A stretch of 42,507 nucleotides of DNA from Deltaproteobacteria bacterium (GTDB lineage Bacteria; Myxococcota_A; UBA796; SXON01), in assembly GCA_014191855.1 (NCBI GenBank), contig BJHF01000057.1, positions 1-42,507 on the forward strand, in the 5' to 3' direction. Below, piece by piece: positions 7,363-15,603 of the stretch (position 1 is the stretch's first letter; each line of letters opens with the position of its first letter). Both the position numbers and the translations under genes were made by a program. The notes under the pieces were generated by a model. It saw nothing but the letters and a program-made list of their open reading frames with translations. It was not told where the DNA came from and did no database searches.

Positions 7363-10300
7363 ATGCGTCGGATCGTCGCCTGCCTGCTCATGTTGGTGTC
7401 CGTTGGCTGCGGCTCGTCGTGGACGGGCTTCGACGCCGACGGGGACGGGTTCACGCTCGCGGAAGGGGACTGCGACGACGGGCCGGACGGCGCGGGGATC
7501 GGGCCTGGTTCGGCTGAGGTTTGGTACGACGGTGTGGATCAGGATTGCGACGGGAACGACGGAGACCAGGACGGGGACGGCGAGCTTGCGGTGGCGGTGG
7601 GCGGCCTCGATTGTTGGGACGATCCCACGACCACGCCGGAAGACTTTGTGGCCTTGAACGGCTTCGTGCAGCCGGAGGCCGCCGACGTGCTTCCCGGCGC
7701 GGAAGACGTCTGGTACGACGGGATTGATCAGGACTGCGACGGCGCCGACGACTTCGACCAGGACAAGGACGGCTACGCCTCGATGGCCTGGGCCGAAACG
7801 CGCACGACGCTCCCGGTGGAGGATTGTCTCGACGCCGTGGAGGAGGTGTACCCGGAGAGCTGGGCAGAGTGTGTGGTGGAGAGCCTCCGGGTCATCGAGT
7901 TCCCGTTCGCGCCCGCGGCCGTTCACCCGGGGGCCGAGGACACCTGGTACGACGGCACAGATGCGAATTGCGACGGCGCCGACGACTGGGACAAGGACGG
8001 GGATGGCTACGCGAAGTGCGAGGAGTGCCTCGACACCGATGCCACCATCTTCCCGAACGACGCTGAGGAGCTCTGGTACAACCACATCGACGAGAATTGC
8101 GACGGGAACGACGCCGATAAAGACGGGGACGGGTACATCGAGGCCGGGTATGTGGAGCCCGATCCGGCGATCCACGCCGAAGGCGCCTACGGCCTCGATG
8201 ATTGCTGGGACGACCCGGACGCGATGCCGGACGACTTCGATGCGATCAACGGCGAGCCGCAGCCCGAGGCGGCCGATGTTCATCCGGACGCCGAAGAAGG
8301 CTGGTACGACGGCGTGGATCAGGACTGCGCGAGCGACGACGACTTCGATCAGGATGGCGACGGCGACCCGACCGCCGACTACCCGGCGCGCTCCGGCTTC
8401 TATGGCGACGATTGCGACGATCTCGACGGCACGATCAACAGCAACGCGGCAGAGACGTGGTACGACGGCGTCGATCAGGACTGCGCGGGGGACTCCGACT
8501 ACGACCAGGATCACGACGGCTACGACTCGGCCGACTACACCTACGGTACCAAGGACGACTGCGACGACGAGAAGAACGAGGTTCATCCGTCAAAGTCCTG
8601 GGACCCGGTGAACGAGGACTGCGGCACGACGTACGACGACGATTGCGATGGCAACACCAACGACGACGACGCGATCGCGTGCATCGACTATTACGACGAC
8701 TCGGACCTCGATAGCTACGGTGAGCTCGCCGACACGCGCTGTTTGTGCATCGCGGAGGCTACCTATACCGAAACGGGCGTCACCTCGGCGAACGATGACT
8801 GTGACGACTCGGACGCGCTCGACTACCCTGGCGCTTCGGAGACGGTGAACAACGGCGACGACGAAGACTGCGACGACGTGGACAGTTGTTACACCGACAA
8901 CGACCACGACGCCTTCGGGAGCACCACCGTAAAGGACTCGAACGACCTCGATTGTGCCGACGTGGGCGAGGCCGACGACGACGACGATTGCGACGACACC
9001 GACGACGACACCTTCCCGGGCGCCGCGGAGACCGAGTCGGCCACCGCGTGCATGAACGATGACGACGCGGACGGCTATGGGGATGCCACCGTCAGCGCCA
9101 GCTACACCGAAGGTGGCGATCTCGACGACAACAAAAGCACCTGTACAACCTCGCTCGCCGACACAGACGGGGACGGGTACTACGACTGCCAGGATCGCTG
9201 TGCAGACACGGACGGCGACAACTACGGCACGACCAGCACCACGGCGGCCAACTGCCTCGACGCCTCGGGCGCTTCCTGCGCCGGGGACGCCGCGTGCACG
9301 AGCACGGACGTAAACGACGCCATGAGCACGTGCACGACCTCCAGCACGTACATCGACACCGATGGCGACGGGTACTACAATTGCCAGGATCGCTGTGCCG
9401 ATGTCGACGGAGACAACTATGGCACGACCAGTACCGCGGCGGCGAGCTGCGTGACGAACGGCGCGAGCGGTGGCACCACGTCTTGCGCGGGAGATGCGGC
9501 CTGCACGAGCACGGACGTGAACGACGCGATGAGCACCTGCACGACCTCGGCCACCTACGTGGATTCCGACGGCGACGGCTACTACAATTGCCAGGATCAA
9601 TGCTCAGACGTTGACGGCGACAACTACGGCACCACGAGCGCGGCGGCCGCCTCGTGTGTGACCAACGGCGCGAGCGGTGGCACCACCACGTGCGCGGGGG
9701 ATGCGGCCTGCACCAGCACGGACCTCGATGACGCGAAGAGCACCTGCACGACCTCGCTCACCGACACCGATGGCGATGGCTACTACAATTGCCAGGATCA
9801 ATGCTCGGACGTTGATGGCGACAATTACGGTACCACCAGCGCCACAGCGGCAACCTGTGTGACGAATGGCGCGAGCGGCGGCACCACCTCGTGCGCGGGG
9901 GATGCGGCGTGCACGAGCACGGACGTGAACGACGCGATGAGCACCTGCACGACCGCGGCCACCTACGTCGACGCCGACGGCGACGGCTACTACGACTGCC
10001 AGGACCGCTGCGCGGACGTGGACGGCGACAACTACGGCACGACGAGCACGGCGGCGGCATCTTGCGTCACCAACGGCGCGAGCGGCGGAACCACGTCGTG
10101 CGCCGGGGATGCCGCGTGCACGAGCACGGACCTTGACGACGCGAAGAGCACCTGTACAACGTCGCTTACCGACACGGATGGCGACGGCTACTACAACTGC
10201 CAGGATCAGTGCTCCGATGCCGACGGCGACAACTACGGCACGACCAGCACGGCGGCGGCGCTCTGCGTCACCAACGGCGCGAGCGGCGGGACCACCTCCT

Positions 10301-12939
10301 GCGCGGGGGACGCGGCGTGCACCAGCACGGACGTGAACGACGCGATGAGCACGTGCACGACCTCGGGCACCTACATCGACACTGACGGGGACGGCTACTA
10401 CAATTGCCAGGATCAATGCTCGGATGTGGACGGCGATAACTACGGCACCACGAGCGCAACGGCAGCCACGTGCGTGACGAACGGCGCGAGCGGCGGCACC
10501 ACCTCGTGCGCCGGGGACGCGGCGTGCACCAGCACCGACCTGGATGACGCGAAGAGCACGTGCACCACTTCGCTCACCGACACGGACGGCGACGGGTATT
10601 ACAATTGTCAGGATACATGCTCAGACGTTGATGGCGACAACTACGGGACGACCAGCTCCGCGGCCGCGCTGTGCGTCACCAATGGGGCGTCCGGCGGCAC
10701 CACGAGCTGCGCCGGCGACTCGGCCTGCACCAGCACGGACGTGAACGATGCGATGAGCACCTGCACGACCTCGGCGACGTACATCGACACCGATGGCGAC
10801 GGCTACTACAATTGCCAGGATCGCTGCGCGGATGTTGACGGTGACGACTACGGCACCACCAGCACCTCCGCGGCCAGCTGCGTGACCAACGGGGCCAGCG
10901 GTGGGACCACGAGCTGCGCCGGGGATGCGGCGTGCACCAGCACGGACGTGGACGACGCCAAGAGCACCTGCACGACCTCGCTCACCGACACCGACAGCGA
11001 CGGCTACTACAATTGCCAGGATCAATGCTCGGATGTGGACGGGGACAACTACGGGACGACGAGCTCCGCGGCCGCCTCGTGCGTGACCAACGGGGCGAGC
11101 GGCGGCACCACGAGCTGCGCGGGGGACGCGGCGTGCACCAGCACGGATGTGAACGACGCGATGAGCACGTGCACGACCTCCACGACGTACATCGACACCG
11201 ATGGCGACGGCTACTACGATTGCCAGGATCGTTGTGCCGATACGGACGGCGACAACTACGGCACGACGAGCACCGCGGCGGCCTCGTGTGTGACGAATGG
11301 CGCGAGCGGCGGCACCACGAGCTGCGCGGGGGACGCGGCGTGCACCAGCACGGACGTGAACGACGCGATGAGCACGTGCACGACGTCGGGCACCTACATC
11401 GACACCGACGGCGACAGCTACTACGATTGCCAGGATCGATGCGCCGATGTTGACGGGGACAACTACGGCACTACCAGCACCGCGGCCGCCTCGTGTGTGA
11501 CGAACGGCGCGAGCGGCGGGAGCACGAGCTGTGCGGGGGATGCAGCGTGCACCAGCACGGACGTGGACGACGCGAAGAGCACCTGCACCACGTCGACGAC
11601 CGACACCGACGGGGATGGTTACTACAATTGTCAGGATCTATGTGCCGATGTTGACGGCGACAATTACGGGACCACCAACTCCACGGCGTCCGGCTGCGTG
11701 ACCAACGGCGCGAGCGGCGGCACGACGACGTGCGCGGCGGATGCGGCGTGCACGAGCACGGACGTAGACGACGCCAAGAGCACCTGCACGACGTCGCTGA
11801 CGGACACCGATGGCGACGGCTACTACAACTGCCAGGATCAATGCGCGGACGTGGACGGTGACAACTACGGCACCACGAACGCGACGGCGGCGGGTTGCGT
11901 CACCAACGGCGCGAGCGGCGGCACGACGACGTGCGCGGCGGATGCGGCGTGCACCAGTACCGACGTGAACGACGCGATGAGCACGTGCACCACGGCGGGG
12001 ACCTACATCGACACCGATGGCGACACCTACTACGACTGCCAGGATCGCTGCGCGGACGTGGACGGCGACAACTACGGGACGACAAACACCGCGGCTGCGA
12101 GCTGCGTCACGAACGGCGCGAGCGGCGGGTCCACGAGCTGCGCGGGAGATGCGGCCTGCTCGGGCACCGACTGCAACGACGCCAGCTCGGCGATCTACCC
12201 GGGGGCGGCCGATACCTTCGCCACCAACGACGGCATCGACAACGACTGCGACGACTTCATCGACGAGTCGGGCGTGGCCTTCGGCGACATGCTGATCACC
12301 GAGTTCTTCGGGGGGAACACGACCTACACCTACGACTGGATCGAGATCTACAACAACAGCGGGGACACGGTTTCCCTCTCGAGTTGGACGATGGACCTGT
12401 GTGTTGAGGCCGACACGGGGGTTGCGCTGCCCTACGACGAGACGGACTGCGACTCCTGGGTCACCGTCACCTTCCCAAGCTCGGCGACGGTGGCCGATAA
12501 CACCTACTACGTGGTGTGTGGGGCGAGCACGTCATTCACGACGGCGGCGGACTGCGACGTCGTGATCACCAGCTATGACTCCCCGGCGTACACCACGTCC
12601 ACTGACCTGGAAAATGGGCTGGGCGGCGTATCGCTGGAGCTCGACGGCACCGTGATCGACGATGTGTACTGGTGGCAGGAGAACGGGAACGACGACTGGC
12701 CGGCGGATGCCAGCACGGCGATCAACGCCCAGCTGACCTCGATCCAGCTCGATCTGGACACGATCAACGCCGTGACTCCCGATCCGGCCGACACGAACGA
12801 CGACTACTCCACGAGCGTGACCAATCCGTACCTCGACGACATCTGGTGCACGTCGGAGGATGCGGGCGTGACCAACGACTGGGCTTCGACGTTCACGATC
12901 GTCGGCAGCCCCGGCGCTGCGAACGTGGTTTGCCCCTGA
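7363..12939 (+). CDS. Giant MopE-motif repeat lipoprotein with lamin-tail-like C-terminus
   Basis: 1858 residues. The signal peptide ends in a lipobox at Cys16 (SVGC), so it is probably a lipoprotein exposed on the surface. Residues about 20-590 hold MopE-type metal-binding repeats (Pfam Cu-binding_MopE): an Asp-rich DGDG loop, CDD, then EVWYDGVDQDCDG, with six W-Y-D/N copies. From residue 594 to about 1598 there are fifteen 67/68-residue repeats, each with two Ca-binding-type loops (DTDGDGYY, DVDGDNYG) and about six Cys. The last 220 residues, from about 1639 (GDMLITEFFGG...), resemble a lamin-tail domain. The protein is extremely acidic. It is the first gene of a four-gene plus-strand operon. 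It probably binds Ca or other metals outside the cell; the exact role is unknown. Confidence 0.9.
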   Translation: MRRIVACLLMLVSVGCGSSWTGFDADGDGFTLAEGDCDDGPDGAGIGPGSAEVWYDGVDQDCDGNDGDQDGDGELAVAVGGLDCWDDPTTTPEDFVALNGFVQPEAADVLPGAEDVWYDGIDQDCDGADDFDQDKDGYASMAWAETRTTLPVEDCLDAVEEVYPESWAECVVESLRVIEFPFAPAAVHPGAEDTWYDGTDANCDGADDWDKDGDGYAKCEECLDTDATIFPNDAEELWYNHIDENCDGNDADKDGDGYIEAGYVEPDPAIHAEGAYGLDDCWDDPDAMPDDFDAINGEPQPEAADVHPDAEEGWYDGVDQDCASDDDFDQDGDGDPTADYPARSGFYGDDCDDLDGTINSNAAETWYDGVDQDCAGDSDYDQDHDGYDSADYTYGTKDDCDDEKNEVHPSKSWDPVNEDCGTTYDDDCDGNTNDDDAIACIDYYDDSDLDSYGELADTRCLCIAEATYTETGVTSANDDCDDSDALDYPGASETVNNGDDEDCDDVDSCYTDNDHDAFGSTTVKDSNDLDCADVGEADDDDDCDDTDDDTFPGAAETESATACMNDDDADGYGDATVSASYTEGGDLDDNKSTCTTSLADTDGDGYYDCQDRCADTDGDNYGTTSTTAANCLDASGASCAGDAACTSTDVNDAMSTCTTSSTYIDTDGDGYYNCQDRCADVDGDNYGTTSTAAASCVTNGASGGTTSCAGDAACTSTDVNDAMSTCTTSATYVDSDGDGYYNCQDQCSDVDGDNYGTTSAAAASCVTNGASGGTTTCAGDAACTSTDLDDAKSTCTTSLTDTDGDGYYNCQDQCSDVDGDNYGTTSATAATCVTNGASGGTTSCAGDAACTSTDVNDAMSTCTTAATYVDADGDGYYDCQDRCADVDGDNYGTTSTAAASCVTNGASGGTTSCAGDAACTSTDLDDAKSTCTTSLTDTDGDGYYNCQDQCSDADGDNYGTTSTAAALCVTNGASGGTTSCAGDAACTSTDVNDAMSTCTTSGTYIDTDGDGYYNCQDQCSDVDGDNYGTTSATAATCVTNGASGGTTSCAGDAACTSTDLDDAKSTCTTSLTDTDGDGYYNCQDTCSDVDGDNYGTTSSAAALCVTNGASGGTTSCAGDSACTSTDVNDAMSTCTTSATYIDTDGDGYYNCQDRCADVDGDDYGTTSTSAASCVTNGASGGTTSCAGDAACTSTDVDDAKSTCTTSLTDTDSDGYYNCQDQCSDVDGDNYGTTSSAAASCVTNGASGGTTSCAGDAACTSTDVNDAMSTCTTSTTYIDTDGDGYYDCQDRCADTDGDNYGTTSTAAASCVTNGASGGTTSCAGDAACTSTDVNDAMSTCTTSGTYIDTDGDSYYDCQDRCADVDGDNYGTTSTAAASCVTNGASGGSTSCAGDAACTSTDVDDAKSTCTTSTTDTDGDGYYNCQDLCADVDGDNYGTTNSTASGCVTNGASGGTTTCAADAACTSTDVDDAKSTCTTSLTDTDGDGYYNCQDQCADVDGDNYGTTNATAAGCVTNGASGGTTTCAADAACTSTDVNDAMSTCTTAGTYIDTDGDTYYDCQDRCADVDGDNYGTTNTAAASCVTNGASGGSTSCAGDAACSGTDCNDASSAIYPGAADTFATNDGIDNDCDDFIDESGVAFGDMLITEFFGGNTTYTYDWIEIYNNSGDTVSLSSWTMDLCVEADTGVALPYDETDCDSWVTVTFPSSATVADNTYYVVCGASTSFTTAADCDVVITSYDSPAYTTSTDLENGLGGVSLELDGTVIDDVYWWQENGNDDWPADASTAINAQLTSIQLDLDTINAVTPDPADTNDDYSTSVTNPYLDDIWCTSEDAGVTNDWASTFTIVGSPGAANVVCP
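9142..12156 (+). repeat. Fifteen tandem 201/204-bp coding repeats
   Basis: In-frame tandem repeats inside the giant lipoprotein. The unit starts at CTTS and holds DGDGYY, CQD, DVDGDNYGTT, VTNGASGG and CAGDAACTSTD. Two kinds of junction occur. Units ending DVNDAMST are always followed by a 68-residue unit opening CTTxxTY(I/V)D. Units ending D(L/V)DDAKST are always followed by a 67-residue unit opening CTTS(L/T)TDTD. The first unit is 4 residues shorter in its middle. The last merges into a MopE-like CNDASSAIYPGA. High DNA identity between units points to recent expansion by recombination or slippage. Confidence 0.9.
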
Positions 12940-12940
12940 G

Positions 12941-12963
12941 CACGATCCACATCCCGGATCGTG
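12941..12963 (+). other. Intercistronic stem-loop
   Basis: CACGATCC (12941-12948) and GGATCGTG (12956-12963) form a perfect 8-bp stem with a 7-nt loop. It starts one base after the stop of the first giant lipoprotein gene and 33 nt before the next ATG. No T-run follows, so it is not a standard terminator. It may stabilise or process the message, or set the ratio of the two proteins. Confidence 0.5.
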
Positions 12964-12995
12964 ACGCGAGCGAGAACGTGCAATAGGCAGGGGCG

Positions 12996-15602
12996 ATGCG
13001 CCTGCTTCTCCCCTTGCTGCTCGTTGGTTGTGGTTCGTCGTGGCTCGCCGAGGATCTCGACGGCGACGGGTGGACGGCGGCCGAGGGCGACTGCTTCGAC
13101 AACCCGGAGTCTTCGCGCTCTGGCATCGCGGCAGCGGACATTCACCCTGGTGAATCCAACGAAACCTGGTACGATGGCGTCGATCAGAATTGCGACGGCG
13201 CCGACGACTACGACAAGGACGCGGACGGCCACGCGAGCGCCGACTTCGATGGCGACGACTGCTGGGACGATCCGACTGACCAGCCCGCGGCCTACACCGC
13301 GCTGAGCGGCTTCTACCAGCCGCTCGCCAAGGAAGTGCACCCCGGCGGCGAGGAGACCTGGTACGACGGTGTGGACGAAGACTGCGGGGGAACCTCAGAC
13401 TTTGACCAGGATGGGGACGGTTTCGACTCGAAGTACCACGTTCGGGCGGACGGCACTTCGGGCGACGACTGCTTCGACGCGGCGGCGGACGCGTTCGAGA
13501 ATCCGGCCGGTTTGGCGCCCGAGAACGTGAACACCAGCGAGGTGGAGACCTGGTACGATGGCACGAACGGCGACTGCGTCGGGACCAGCGACTACGATCA
13601 GGACGGAGACGGGTTCGACCGCGACGACGAGTGTGACGATCTGGACGCCGAGGTGTACCCCAACGAGGGTCTGGAGACGTGGTACGACGGTCTGGATCAG
13701 AATTGCGACGGGTGGAGCGACTTCGATCAGGACGGGGACGGCTACGACAGCGCCGATTACGGCGGCGACGACTGCAACGACGACCCGGCTCTCCAGTTGG
13801 CGGGTCGCGACGGCGTGCTGCTGGACGCGGACGAGATCAACCCCGGTACGACGGATGAACCCTACGACGAGATCGACGCGGACTGCGCGGGCGACAGCGA
13901 TTTCGACGCGGACGGCGACGGGCAGGACTCCGCCGATGTGGCCGATGAAGTCGGGTTCTTCGGCACGGACTGCGACGACGACGACGGCAGCGTGTACGCC
14001 GGGGCTTCGGAGACCTGGTACGACGGCGTGGACTCGGATTGTTCGGGCGGGAGCGACTTCGACCAGGACGGCGACGGGGCCGATTCGGACGACTACGCGT
14101 TTGGGAGCGCCGACGACTGTGACGACGGCAGCGCGGTGGTGTTCCCCGGTCGCGACGAGGACTGCTCCACGCTCGCGGACGACGACTGCTCGGGGAGCGA
14201 CAACGACGAGGACTCCACGGGCTGTCTCAGCTACTACCTGGACAATGACAGCGATGGTTACGGCAAGCTCAGCGACAACGGGTGCTATTGCGAGCCGAGC
14301 GGAGGCTACTCGGTGACGGGAGTGTCCGCGGCGAACGACGACTGCAACGACGCGAAGTCGACGGTGAACCCGGGCGTCGCGAATGAGGATTGTGACACCT
14401 CGGACGACGACGATTGCGATGGTACAACGAACGTAGAGAACGGCGACAACTGCGACACGTTCTACGCGGACGCCGACGGCGACGGGTACGGGACGACGGA
14501 CGGCGCGTGCTGGTGCTCCTCCAGCGGGGAGTACACCGCCAGCCTGTCCACCGATTGCGACGACGCCGCGAGCGCGGTTCACCCGGGCGCCACTGAGTTG
14601 TGCGACCTCAGCGACAATGACTGCGACGGCAGCACCGACGAGGGGACCACCCACTACTACACGGACGTGGATGGCGACGGCTACGGCGACGACAGCACTG
14701 AAACCTGCACGTCGGGCGGCGGTAGGGTCACCGTTACCGACGATTGCGACGACGGGGATGACCGCGTGTACCCGGGAGCCGACGAGCTGTGCGACGAGCA
14801 GCAGAACGACTGCAGCGCGGCCTCCTGGAGCGCGACGGACGAGGAAGGAACGGTCTCTTACGCGACGACGGCCGACGTGTGGTCTGACGTCACGTCGGCC
14901 TGGTTCGCCGGGACCGCAGCCATCCCGGTCACGATCCCGACCGCCTCGACGGGCAGCTACTACGTGTGCCCGGGCACCTGGTACGTCACCCTCTCGGCCG
15001 TTGGCGGCGACGACGTGGAGGTGATCGGCCCGTATGGTGCCACGGACACGATCCTCAGCCGCAACGACGTTTCCGGCGCGGTCGTGTCGATCAGCGACAG
15101 CGACGTGTACCTGGAGGGGCTCACGCTCACCGGCGGTCGGGGCTCGGCAACGGGCGGCTTCACCTACGGCGGCGGGATGCTGGTGTATCGAAGCACGGCG
15201 ACCGGCCCCGGAAGCGCCACGCTCGTGGACTGTGAAGTCACGGACAACACCGCGACCTACGGCGGTGGCATCGCAAGCTACGGTTATGGCGACGTGACGT
15301 TCACGAACACCGACATCTACGCCAACGCCGCGAGCGGGAACGGCGGGGGCGTGTTCGGCCAGAAGGGCGCGGTGGTGTGCTCCAGCAGCGGCGTGTACTC
15401 AAACACGTCCACCGCGGAGGGGGGCGGCCTGTACTTCACGTCGAACAGCTTCGGAACGTTCGCCGCGACGACGTGCGACTTCACGGGGAACAGCCCCGAC
15501 GATGCGGCGGGCGCGGCTGCGGGCTTCGCCACGAAGTCGGATGCCACGTACGGCGCGAGCGCCACGTTCACCTGCACCGCGTCTGCGGGCTGCACGCCGT
15601 AA
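12996..15602 (+). CDS. MopE-motif lipoprotein with beta-helix C-terminus
   Basis: 868 residues. The signal peptide MRLLLPLLLVGC has a good lipobox (LVGC, Cys12). The following CGSSW and DGDG...AAEGDC match the start of the preceding protein, so the two are tandem paralogues. Residues about 20-600 carry MopE-type Asp/Cys repeats with five WYDG copies plus a degenerate EPYDEIDADC, alternating with DQDGDGYDS loops. From about 610 the repeats stop. The C-terminus shows right-handed beta-helix features: LEGLTLTGG, then repeated N-T-A-x-x-G-G-G turns. ATG 12996 has an AGGGG ribosome-binding site. It is probably cotranscribed with its neighbours. Metal binding is known for the motif family; the target of the beta-helix is unknown. 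Confidence 0.88.
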   Translation: MRLLLPLLLVGCGSSWLAEDLDGDGWTAAEGDCFDNPESSRSGIAAADIHPGESNETWYDGVDQNCDGADDYDKDADGHASADFDGDDCWDDPTDQPAAYTALSGFYQPLAKEVHPGGEETWYDGVDEDCGGTSDFDQDGDGFDSKYHVRADGTSGDDCFDAAADAFENPAGLAPENVNTSEVETWYDGTNGDCVGTSDYDQDGDGFDRDDECDDLDAEVYPNEGLETWYDGLDQNCDGWSDFDQDGDGYDSADYGGDDCNDDPALQLAGRDGVLLDADEINPGTTDEPYDEIDADCAGDSDFDADGDGQDSADVADEVGFFGTDCDDDDGSVYAGASETWYDGVDSDCSGGSDFDQDGDGADSDDYAFGSADDCDDGSAVVFPGRDEDCSTLADDDCSGSDNDEDSTGCLSYYLDNDSDGYGKLSDNGCYCEPSGGYSVTGVSAANDDCNDAKSTVNPGVANEDCDTSDDDDCDGTTNVENGDNCDTFYADADGDGYGTTDGACWCSSSGEYTASLSTDCDDAASAVHPGATELCDLSDNDCDGSTDEGTTHYYTDVDGDGYGDDSTETCTSGGGRVTVTDDCDDGDDRVYPGADELCDEQQNDCSAASWSATDEEGTVSYATTADVWSDVTSAWFAGTAAIPVTIPTASTGSYYVCPGTWYVTLSAVGGDDVEVIGPYGATDTILSRNDVSGAVVSISDSDVYLEGLTLTGGRGSATGGFTYGGGMLVYRSTATGPGSATLVDCEVTDNTATYGGGIASYGYGDVTFTNTDIYANAASGNGGGVFGQKGAVVCSSSGVYSNTSTAEGGGLYFTSNSFGTFAATTCDFTGNSPDDAAGAAAGFATKSDATYGASATFTCTASAGCTP

Positions 15603-15603
15603 G

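Noticed and set aside
7309..11841. A series of long minus-strand frames rich in Val, Ala, Arg and Gly opposite the giant lipoprotein gene
   Set aside because: They are the antisense of Asp/Gly-rich repeats, which in GC-rich DNA stay open by composition. They have no start signals or family motifs, and the plus-strand protein has a lipobox and clear domains.
9142..12156. CRISPR array
   Set aside because: The repeats are 201/204 bp, contiguous and in frame inside a protein. There are no unique spacers and no cas genes.
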